Shown in pieces: positions 23,323-32,786 of a stretch of DNA of 64,000 nt. The notes under the pieces were generated by a model, which was given only the letters and a program-made list of their open reading frames with translations, had not been told where the DNA came from and ran no database searches. Position numbers and translations under genes: made by a program. Source of the stretch: Perkinsus olseni (taxonomy: Eukaryota; Perkinsozoa; Perkinsida; Perkinsidae); assembly GCA_013115135.1 (NCBI GenBank), contig JABANP010000085.1:62001-126000 (forward strand), given 5' to 3'. The first letter of the stretch is position 1, and every line of letters starts with the position of its first letter.

Positions 23323-24943
23323 TTATTTCGACTCTTGAGCGGCCTTCTGAGCCTCACGGTCACGAGGATAGTACTTGTCCTTGATCTTCTGGGGCACCTT
23401 CTTGAGCATAGTCTCGGGGAAGAGACGCAAGAGCTCCCAGGCGATATCCAAGGACTGGAAGATATCACGGTTCTCATAGGGACCCTGGCTCAAGAACTTG
23501 GACTCGAACTTGTCCAGGAACTCCAAGTACAAGTGGTCCTCCTCACTAAGAGCCTCCTCACCAACGACAGCCTTCATGGCACGAGTATCGACACCAACGG
23601 CGTAGTTAGCGTAAAGCTGATCGGACACACTAGGATGATCCTCACGAGTCATTCCGCGGCCGATACCGGACTTCATCAAACGGGACAGAGAAGGCAAGAC
23701 GTTAATCGGAGGATACACCTGTCTGTTGTGAAGGGATCGATCGACGAACACCTGTCCCTCAGTAATGTAACCGGTGAGATCGGGAATAGGATGAGTAATA
23801 TCATCGTTAGGCATGGTCAGGATGGGGAACTGGGTGATAGAACCGTTACGCCCTTCGACACGACCAGCACGCTCGTAGATGGTAGCAAGATCGGTGTACA
23901 TGTAACCAGGGTAACCACGACGACCGGGGACCTCCTCTCGGGCAGCAGAGACCTCACGAAGAGCATCAGCATAAGAAGACATATCAGTCAAGATGACGAA
24001 GACATGCTGCTCACGCTCGTAGGCAAAGTACTCGGCGGCGGTAAGCACGAAACGAGGAGTGACGATACGCTCGATAGTAGGATCGTTGGCGAGGTTCATG
24101 AACAGAACGACATTCTCCATAGAACCGTTCTCCTCGAAATCGTTACGGAAGAATCGGGCAGTCTCCATGTTAGCGCCCATGGCACCGAAAATGATGGAGA
24201 AGTTCTCCTTGGAGTGATCGTGAATATCCTTACCCTGGACAAGCTGGGCCTGACGGCACACCTGGGCGGCAATCTCATTATGAGGAAGACCAGCAGCGGA
24301 GAACAAAGGCAACTTCTGACCACGGACCACGGAGTTCATGGTATCGAGAGCAGAGAGACCAGTCTGAATCATCTCCTTAGGATACTGACGAGACTTGGGG
24401 TTAATGGGAGAACCGTTGATAGGCAAGTACTCCTCGGCCAAGACCTGCGGGCCCTTGTCGATGGGCTGACCGGAACCGTTGAAGGAACGACCCATGATCT
24501 CATCGGACATGGGCATCTTAAGGGTATCACCCGTAAGCTCGATGTAGCAGTTCTTGTTATCGACACCGCTGGTACCCTCGAAAACCTGACAAGCGAAGAG
24601 CAATTACCAAAAGGGTTATTGAAGATGGCAATGAGACTTGCCTGAACGACAGCCTTGGAGCCGTTGACCTCCAAAATCTGACCCTGTCTGGTAGAGCCAT
24701 CAGCGAGAGTCAGGTTGACAATCTCATTGTACTGGGGGAACTTGACATTATCAAGAATGACCAAGGGACCCTAAGAGAGAAAGCAACCTTGAGCAAGGTG
24801 ATACTGATGATGATGATCGGCGGCCCTACCTCAACACCGGTAATGGTCTGGTACTCGACTCGAGGGTTGATGGTGTAGTCACGGGTTACGGCCGCGGCGT
24901 TAACGGCGGCGGCGCATCGAGCGTCTGTTGCAGCGGACGACAT
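23323..24943 (-). CDS. V-type proton ATPase subunit B
   Basis: Subunit B is the non-catalytic nucleotide-binding subunit of the V1 sector, which acidifies vacuoles. Three exons, 24830-24943, 24642-24770 and 23323-24585, join in phase 0 to give 501 residues, normal for the family. Seen: [114 protein letters not shown] and [13 protein letters not shown]. As is normal for B, the P-loop lysine motif of subunit A is absent. Intron 1 is 59 nt (GTAGGG...TTAG). Intron 2 is 56 nt and starts GC (GCAAGT...TCAG). The last exon is strongly codon-biased, suggesting high expression. Confidence 0.97.
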
Positions 24944-25667
24944 GCTGACGAGTGTATACTACTAATAATAGAGCAAACACTGAAGAGGAAGACAATAACG
25001 AGAGACAACTCTTAAGTCATCGACAAACCTACCGATGAACTGAATGCGTCGAAGGAGGGTCAAGTCTGTAATGCCACAGACGAACACTATACTCCATTCA
25101 CAATGAGACAACAACCACACTAGCTGCTGAGCCGAGACGACGAAGTGCAACACACAAGTCGAGCACTGCGGTGATCGCTAAGCTTAGGTGGGGTACTGGT
25201 GAGGGGTCTTAAGCTTAAGCTGTTGAAGTCTTTAATAACCATTGAGGTTGGGCACGTCAGAATGCACATGAAAGCTACGGGTGTCAGAATATCCTGAGGC
25301 CCCTCTGAGAATGTTAGGTAGGGAAATTGAACGCATATTGGTGTGGTACTAAACTTGATAAAAAGACGTGAAAAAGAAGCGCGACGACCGCGAGGACACT
25401 TCTACACAAAATGCGAAAAATGTCAACGAAAATCCCCGGAAAAATTCAAACAGGCGTTCTCTAGAGAAATTCCAACGACATCAGTTCCCGTCTGTGAGCG
25501 ATTGCACAGCTACAGCATAGAGACGCTACGATTAAACTCGGTCGCTCGACAAGCCGGCCAAGAGCAACCGTGAGGGCGTGCGCGAGTGCCATTGAGAAAA
25601 CTCAAGCGATGCAAGAACAGCAAGTGCCATATTAAGTCAGCATCTGTGTCATAGTGAAGCAGGATTT
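24944..25667. other. Intergenic region between divergent V-ATPase B and IPK genes
   Basis: The two genes start back to back, so this 724-bp stretch should carry both promoters. No TATA or other motif stands out. An open plus frame at 25343-25573 is Lys/Arg-rich and not convincing. Confidence 0.45.
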
Positions 25668-28600
25668 ATGGTGTCCTCCTCTGAAGCGCTCGGCGTTGCC
25701 GTTGGTACCACTCTGGCCTGCGGTGTGGCTGCAGCTGTGGTGTACTGGAAAAAACGAGGCTCAAACTGTAATATGTCAAGATTAATGGCTTCAGAAATGC
25801 TCAAGGTTAACGGGGGTTCGGCGTAGGAAACAATGTCGGTGGTTTTTGAACCAATCCTGAGCGTCCTATGATCAATATTTGTCAAGTTTTATTCGAAAAT
25901 GAATGCGTCTCAGAATCCTCTTGCTGAGCGACCCCAGCGCGAGTGAGAGGGTGTGTGTGAATTCTTTGTGTGAAATTTGTAATTTCCCCTTCGCATGCTC
26001 CAATGGATGAGCTTCTCTGAAGCATATGAAACTTGCATAAAGTCGACGCCATGTGTTAGATCGAGAAATTCATTTAGGGTGGCCAAGATTTCAGAATGGT
26101 TTTTTTGATTTTCCAGAGCTCTGCCGCGCTCGGAAGGCGTTTCGGGCTTGCGTTCAACACGCATGTGCCTACACGAAATTCGCGAAAATGAAGGGCCTGA
26201 AAGTTGCCGGATGGATCGAGCTTGTGATCAGGTACGTGCGTGATAAAAATCGGCGGATCTGCTTGCACGAAGAAAGACGAGGTAAGAAGCCATCGCAGTA
26301 TAAGACCGTTCATATCCGTGGTCGATTACGGTGTTCATGAGGGGCCCCTTCACCGAATCAGAGCGTATAGCGTGTGGACTTTCCTGTGGAAAGCGCATGG
26401 TGCTGGCTCGAAATTCGAGTGTTGGTTGATGATAGAACAAAGAAATTTTTTGATATATTACTGTACGATGTTCACCATTTTTCGTCCCCATCGTTAGAGA
26501 TCGTTCCCTACGGGCGATTTAGATATCTCTCTTCGTTTCAGTTCGAAACCTTGGACGATGAAATCTTGAGCAAGACGGCGGAACAATTATCAGAAGCTGT
26601 TGATAAAGCAGGGGCCAGGCCGATGGTAATTGGGATCGTCAAATTTAGGTGTGAACTCCGCGTCGCCTGATAGATCTTTTGCAAAGCTTTGAGTTTCTAC
26701 TGCCCTTTGGAATTTTAAGGGACATTTTCACAGAAAATTTTTCAGTTGAAATGTGTGTAACGCGAGTAGAGGCATTTGCGTCATTGAGCTCAAGGAACAG
26801 TGTTCCTGGAACACTGTCATTCCCACTGTCGGATGCGCTCAGTGTCGCGACTGTGCATATTCCGTCGTCAGTCTGCTGGTTGCCGCTGATCGGAAGAACT
26901 ATCGGCCTCGGCTTCGTTTTGAAAGTGTACTGTTGTGACAACAGTGCTGGTTGAGATTGCCAGCTCATTTCAGTTGATTCACGGTGCGGGCAGTTTCGGT
27001 CATTTCCAAGCTAAGGACTATGCAGTGTCCAAAGGAGACACGGAGGAGTCGGGAAAGCCTGAGGAGAAAGGATGTAATCAAAACAGGAGTGGTTTGTAGT
27101 GGATTTGGATCTGTGGGTCGGCTAAGATTCGGAATCAAGAATAATATCTCACTAGAGAATCGACGCTTTCCTTGCGGTACATTTTTCGTTATCCATCTTC
27201 GAGGCTCTTCGGGCCGACGACAACAATGAGTTGCCGTTGTAATAAGGCTATAATCGAATGCGATTCAGCTAGTAACTATTTTGAACTTTCGTTATTCCGT
27301 GTGCCACTGCCACACCGCGCAGTCCTGGCAGCATGGACGTATCATATGTCGCGTATGCCCAACCTGCTCTTGCGGGTCTTTCATGAAAAATTGAATCGCC
27401 GAATTTGGTTTGGTCCAAAGCATTCAGTTCACGAATTTACCAGAGGCTTCGGAAGATTCGTGAACTGACTTGCGTTTTTTCTGCACGGACTCCGTGCTAC
27501 GGAGCAGAGAGTTTCCTCCTCTGGGGGGACGGCTGCCATCCGCGGCTTCATAACTTTGCCCAAGCCAGATCGCTCTATTTAGTGGAGTGTCCTCGTCGTG
27601 CACATGTCTGGCGCAACGCGAGATGTTCTAAAATGTTTCTCCTTTGCTGAGACCAACCGTTTCGGAAGTTGTACCAGAGCATGCGAGATTGAGATTGCTG
27701 GTTTTATATTAATTCTATGGCTCAAGAATGAACACCCGAGTTTGAACTGCCATTGGGGGCTAGTTCGCCTCAAATCGAGGCGCTCGACTATGGGCCATAG
27801 TCTATGGCTCGCTTGGTAGACCCGAGAACGAGTAAATGTGGAGAATAGCAGGCAAATGTTCAGCAATGGAGCGATTAACATCGTTCAATGTTACTGTTTG
27901 GGTCGATGAGGAGGAATGCCACAGATCAACATGGCCACGCTTAGAAGAAGTGGCTCTCTATCGTGTAACGCCCTTCTTCGCGGCGCCTATTGGATGCAAT
28001 AGAAGCGTTCAAAAGTTTCATTTTTAATATTGCGAAGAAGCCAGTGAGGCATTATTGGGAACTGTTTCAAACAGTCTGTTTGTATGGATGGTCACAAGTT
28101 GGCGGCTAACGTGAAGGAGACGTCCTTGGGTCCATTTACTTTGACTTGTCCACCCTGCCTTCCAGAAGATGATTAGCTGTGACTGTTGCTTTGCCAACAG
28201 GCTATGTCTTCAGACATGCGGGCGGAATGAGCTCTGGGTGGAGCGGCACTGCATTAGACAACAGCATTGTTCACGCGGCCATCGTGTGGTACGCAATGAT
28301 TAGCCAGCCAGATTAGTTCTCACAGTCGCTACCGGCACACGCCAACGGCGGCGATCTCAAGGTGTCTGGCCTGGAATAAACATCCGGTGAAGAGTGAGGC
28401 TTACCTCACTCTGACTCTTGTTTTCTTAAGTGGCTGACATAGCAACAGTCTGTATAACAGACAGTTGGTTTCTACCAGCTAAGTAGTATACACCTTCGTC
28501 AGCAATCTAGCGTATCTTGCGTTCTACGAGTACGTCCCAGCTCATTCATATTAGTTGCAAGTTGCAACTTGCAACAATCGATATGACTTCCTGTATTTGT

Positions 28601-30191
28601 CGAAAGCTTCAAACGACGCCGAATTTTTCGAAAATATCCCAGAAAAATTCGATCGTGTGTTGATCTGCACCCATATCTTTCAGCTCCCTATGTAATGTCA
28701 AGATTTTTGGCCAAAGGATTTGTGGCGACTCGAGCGAGCGTTGGTCGACTCAACAGCATGGTAGTGGATGTGCTGGTCAAGCACGGCCTGAAGGCGGTGG
28801 GGATGGGTAGGAAATGATTTCGTGGCGCGCGAGAATTTTATTGTGGTTCATGTTCAGGAAGCTGCGGGTACCTCTGGACTAGCGAGAAGAAGCTTCCGTG
28901 GTATACAGCATGGGGCCATGTAGGAAAAGGGCGTCTTCGCGCGCCACGAAATTATTGAGTTTAGGTTTTGTACGAGGGTTTGAGCGGCCTGCTCAATGCC
29001 GGTATTATTCCTGTAATGCATGGTGATTGCGTGCTCGACGACAAGCAAGTTTGCACCATCTTGTCGGGCGACACTATATTCTACTGGATGTGCCGGGCGT
29101 TCAAGCCTTCTAGAGGAATCTTTTTAACAGATGTAGAAGATACGGAAAGGTTGACCTTGCTGGATTTGCCGGTGATGTTAGGTTGCGGGTATCTTTGATA
29201 AGCCACCGACTGAGGAAGGAGCTAGGTTGATACCGAGGATCTCGGCGAGGGGCGATGTGAAGTCGAGCATAGAAACTTGTAAGAATCTTTGAAGTTCGGA
29301 TTTTACGCGTATGGTCGTATCGCTTTGAACTCCCGTGCTGTATTGGAATGCCTCATATCAGTTCAACTAGGCAACAGGGGGATAGGAATATCTTAGGTTG
29401 ACCCGTGGTGTTTCTAGGAGTATCTTAGGTTGACCCGTGGTGTTTCTAGGAGTATCTTAGGTTGACCCGTGGTGTTTCTAGGAGTATCCTAGGTTGACCC
29501 GTGGTGTTTCTAGGAGTATCTTAGGTTGACCCGTGGTGTTTCTAGGAGTATCTTAGGTTGACCCGTGGTGTTTCTAGGAGTATCTTAGGTTGACCCGTGG
29601 TGTTTCTAGGAGTATCTTAGGTTGACCCGTGGTGTTTCTAGGAGTATCTTAGGTTGACCCGTGGTGTTTCTAGGAGTATCTTAGGTTGACCCGTGGTGTT
29701 TCTAGGAGTATCTTAGGTTGACCCGTGGTGTTTCTAGGAGTAGCTTAGGTTGACCTGAGGTGTTTCTAGGAGTACCTTAGGTTGACCTGAGGTGTTTCTA
29801 GGCGCTAGAATCTAGGGTATCTTTCCGGCTGCATGTTGTCTTGGGATCCTCGCGTCCGAGTAGCAGCCCTTCAAGGGCTGAGCACTAGCACTGCCATCTT
29901 GTGTGCTTTAACTTTCATAGCTCAAGGAGATGCCAGTCTTGAAGTCGTTGTTTTGCAGGCGTCCCTGCCCATGACGTGACGGGCGGCATTAAGACGAAGT
30001 TGGCCTCCGCAGTGAAGGTCGCAGGAGAGTTAGGCATACCAGTCTACATAGTAAGTGTTGTGGTCTGCATGTCGCCAGGTCGCAGGTTCTATCCCTTGTG
30101 GCTGCACTTTTAGGTACAAGCTGGCACTCCTAGCGCGCTTCAGGCCATGGAAGGTCGTGAGCCGGAGGTGTGCACTGTTGTTGTTCCTTGA
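25668..30191 (+). CDS. Isopentenyl phosphate kinase
   Basis: IPK phosphorylates isopentenyl phosphate to isopentenyl diphosphate (amino acid kinase fold). Recognised exons: VIKIGGSACTKKDE (26231-26280), the N-terminal kinase block; FETLDDEILSKTAEQL to ARPM (from 26540); LIHGAGSFGHFQAKDYAVSK (from 26954), with the family's glycine loop and histidine; GFVATRASVGRLNSMVVDV (near 28700-28800); IIPVMHGDCVLDD, ILSGDTIF and GIFLTDVEDTE (28972-29178); PRISARGDVKSSIET; HDVTGGIKTKLASAV (29959-30051); and VQAGTPSALQAMEGRE (from 30114), ending at TGA 30191. The proposed first exon at 25668 encodes a hydrophobic anchor (LACGVAAAVVYW) and joins in phase, but is inference. Introns hold a TIR element, a 13-copy minisatellite and a tRNA-like fragment. 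The match to the family is strong and ordered. Confidence 0.87.
28817..28952. repeat. Inverted-repeat element filling an IPK intron
   Basis: ATTTCGTGGCGCGCG at 28817-28831 is the exact reverse complement of 28938-28952, and similarity extends a few bases further each way. The host intron runs from about 28807 to 28971, so the repeats begin about 10 nt after the donor and end about 19 nt before the acceptor. The same word occurs near the donor of the last intron of the PYROXD2-like gene (39246-39262). Confidence 0.75.
29389..29804. repeat. 32-bp minisatellite, 13 copies, inside an IPK intron
   Basis: The unit begins TATCTTAGGTTGACCCG and ends TTTCTAGGAG. Copies repeat head to tail every 32 bp with no spacers and are nearly identical; only the 4th, 12th and 13th start differently (TATCCTAG, TAGCTTAG, TACCTTAG). 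It lies between the IPK exon ending near 29278 and the exon starting at 29959. Single scattered copies of the core word occur elsewhere in the window. Confidence 0.95.
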
Positions 30192-30597
30192 GCGACTCTT
30201 AACAGCCTGGTTTCTTCTTAGTGCGTGAATGCTGAAAGACATATTGTGTTTACGTGCCAACTTACAGGGGTTTTATGAGGGTCATTCAGCTGCAAGTGTT
30301 ATTCGCATTATCATGTAGTGGGCTTTCGGCTTCGAACTGAGGTGAACGGGGCTCTGTTAGAGTGATTCCTCATCCCGGGTTCGTGTGGCGGCGGGAGTTC
30401 TCCTGATTTTCGGATTGTGATGATGATGTCTAGCGATGTTTGCATCACCTTGTGTGCTGTCTCCTGAAGGTTGACTGACCGGAATTTTCCCTCCAGAACG
30501 ATTTTTTGCTTAATTTCAGTTCTTTTCGAATGTCTATAAGTACAGTAGGCTGTCTTTCAAGCTTCACTGGTCACCACACGCGCCCTTCTATTCTGAT
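30192..30597. other. Intergenic, 406 bp
   Basis: Lies between the IPK stop and the next ATG. No gene-like signal was seen. Confidence 0.5.
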
Positions 30598-31159
30598 ATG
30601 ATCGCCACTATCGAAGAACCGAATGTCGAAGGCGTTGTAAAATATGAACCCGCTGCTGAATGCGAGGTCGATCAGCTCGGCTTCGTTCCGACCTGTTCTG
30701 TATCCAACACGGTCAACATCGAAGATACGCTGAAGAAGCCTGTTGGCGTTACTCTAATAGGCGCTGTTAAGCGTCGAGCGGTCGAAGAGTCAGAGTTCGA
30801 TGACGTGAGCTGCGGGACCATTGATGTTGCTAGCAGTAGTGACGATGAGCCCGCAGCTCCGAGGTAAGACACCCTCCCGTCCTTCCGTCGAACCTCCCCT
30901 CTTCAGGAACCGTCGTCCGCGATCTGAATCAATGGATTCTCCGACGAGCTCCTTCCGGTCGGTCAAGCATCGTCGTCAGCTCAGCGAAACCGATTCTGTT
31001 GTTTCTGAAGACTGTAGCATTGATGATAGTTTAAGGAGGTGTCTGCTTGCTGAGAGGGAGCGCCTTTCTTGTTGCAATGGTCAGCATTTTTGGGTGCTGG
31101 ACGAGCAGAGGCTCGCTAGAGACGAAGATGCGCCCCTGACGAATATCTATTATTCGTAG
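30598..31159 (+). CDS. Small acidic, serine-rich unknown protein
   Basis: Two exons: 30598-30865 and about 30907-31159. The intron (GTAAGAC...CTCTTCAG) joins in phase through a split Arg codon. The N-terminal half is acidic (MIATIEEPNVEGVVKYEP, DVASSSDDEPAA). The second half is Arg/Ser-rich (NRRPRSESMDSPTSSF, RRQLSETDSVVSED), a composition typical of disordered, phosphorylated regulatory proteins, and it ends FWVLDEQRLARDEDAPL. About 170 residues. No domain, signal peptide or membrane segment is visible, and I do not recognise a family. Confidence 0.6.
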
Positions 31160-31388
31160 TCCTCGCGATAATTGCCAATCGAATCCTCGTCGTACTTTTT
31201 TTGCTTTTGTGCATAGTCGGATACTTCTTGCTGCACGACGAAATGCCCCACAGATCGCGGCTTCACGGGTCTTGGGCTGTCCTGTATAACCAGTAGGCCG
31301 TATAAGATTCACAACATCATAGACCAGCCGTAAAATTCTCTTTTCTATCCTTGTATGTTTTGCGTTCAGTAGCGTCACGTTGGCATTC

Positions 31389-31530
31389 TTGTTTGTGTGG
31401 GTTTATAGTCCACTCCTAACGGTTCCGGCTCAGTTAGACTCTTGCCGATGTGCTCAGCTAGCGGCTCGCTGTAGCGTCGACATGAAGCGCAATCGGACAG
31501 TTCGTCAAGAAGCATTGGAAGGCCACTGCA
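31389..31530. repeat. Interspersed repeat, copy related to 10.07 kb
   Basis: Shares ordered blocks with 10062-10175 (TATAGTCCA, CGGTTCCGGCT, GCTGTAGCG, ATGAAGCGCAATC, GTCAAGAAGC). Like the first copy, it lies shortly upstream of a gene start (31633 here, 10216 there). Confidence 0.55.
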
Positions 31531-31632
31531 ATCCCGCGCTTTATCCGTGTTCGGCACGTTTCGTTTTCTGACCTGCTCTTCTCCAAGCCGCATGAAGGGA
31601 GGTTTCCTCGATCAAGTTGCTTCACTGTCCAT

Positions 31633-32509
31633 ATGATCTTTCGATCTGGCTCGGTTGCGGGCCTCAATCGACGGCTCTTTTCGCTCTTATCGTCGAGGTT
31701 TTACACGAATTACTTGGTGAGGACCTGTGGGTGCGGCAAGAGCACCGCTGTTGCTAAAGGGCCGAGCTACATGAATTACGTCTGTCACTGCAGGTAACGC
31801 AGGGGAAAACCATCTCACCCCCGTCCTGTTGATATCATGGACGGTGGAGACAGATGGATATCTGTCTCCTGGTATTACCTTGATATCGTGTGCCTCGATG
31901 CATTCGGTTAGACGGTACAATGTTCAATCTTGAATGTAACAATACCCGACGAACCTTTGCGGAATGTGCGAGTTCCGCGAGCTTACACAATTTTGAACAA
32001 TAAGGTTCTGCTATCTGTCGATGGCAATATGTATTTCGACGCTTTCTCGTTCCTTGTGATCGCTGGAGTTGCCGAGTTCTGCGGCGTCTCAGTCTGTGTC
32101 GAGCCGCGACGTCCGCGAAGAGTTTGCCGACTGCGGGATTCCGACCCGAACAAGTCACGTTCGAAGGCCCGATGAAGGAAGTGTATCCAGACGGGAGCAC
32201 AAACAGCCAGGATGTGAGTTGAAAATGCGGCCTGCGAGGATCGAACTCGCGACCTTAGGATTATGAGACCTACGCGCTACCTACTGCGCCAAAGCCGCTG
32301 TGATAGATTGCGTGTATCATCATCTCTGTGGTTACATACTGGTCAGTTACTGCGGCGAATGCTCAGAGTATATCGCTGGCGGGGCAGTGAATACCTTGGG
32401 TATGTTCACACTTCCTACCAGTGAAGATGCTGACTGCGAGTATCTCCCTACTATGCACATCTTCTACGAAAACCGGGTGGAGGATGTCGAAGATCCTTTG
32501 CCAAAGTAG
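31633..32509 (+). CDS. GFA/CENP-V-type zinc-binding protein, probably mitochondrial
   Basis: Exons: 31633-31793, about 32090-32213 and 32347-32509. The glutathione-dependent formaldehyde-activating (GFA) fold is marked by zinc cysteines: RTCGCGKSTAV, then CHCSLCRAATS across an in-phase intron, then YCGECSEYIAGGAVN. The C-terminus PTMHIFYENRVEDVEDPLPK is characteristic of the family. The N-terminus MIFRSGSVAGLNRRLFSLLS is Arg/Ser/Leu-rich without acids, like a mitochondrial presequence (inference). The last intron holds a tRNA-Met on the other strand. Its simplest junction needs a shifted T (QD to YCGEC), so the exact splice or an indel is unresolved. GFA-domain proteins are linked to glutathione adducts, but few have a proven reaction. 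Confidence 0.8.
32226..32298 (-). tRNA. tRNA-Met, elongator (anticodon CAT)
   Basis: On the minus strand GCGGCTT pairs with AGGCCGC. D arm GCGC/GCGC is present. The anticodon loop is CTCATAA, within the typical elongator context GTCTCATAATC. T arm CGCGAG-TTCGATC-CTCGC follows, with discriminator A. Length is 73 nt, with no intron. It is nested antisense in the last intron of the GFA-type gene. Confidence 0.95.
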
Positions 32510-32786
32510 GCGGGTCCTGATGAGGGGAATCTACCAGGGAGCGTGATCGGATGCAACTGATCAACTTATCCTCACAGTGATCGCGTAAAAACCACAGGCG
32601 TTGCACCAGCGCGAAACCCGCTCGAGGAAGCAGCGCGCCGTCACCAATTTCAATCCCAAAAATGTGATTTCCTCGCAGTTTTTCAAGCATAGCTCACTTG
32701 AACGAATATAGTATCCGATCGGCTAGCCTTTATGTTTCTTTATCTCTGAATTTATCACGCGCGGAACCTTCGGACTCGATACCAAA

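Noticed and set aside
23290..24645. 451-codon plus-strand open frame opposite V-ATPase subunit B
   Set aside because: Same cause: antisense shadow of a codon-biased gene, crossing a real intron of that gene.
29389..29804. CRISPR-like array
   Set aside because: Repeats are contiguous with no variable spacers, lie in a eukaryotic intron and have no cas genes nearby; it is a minisatellite.
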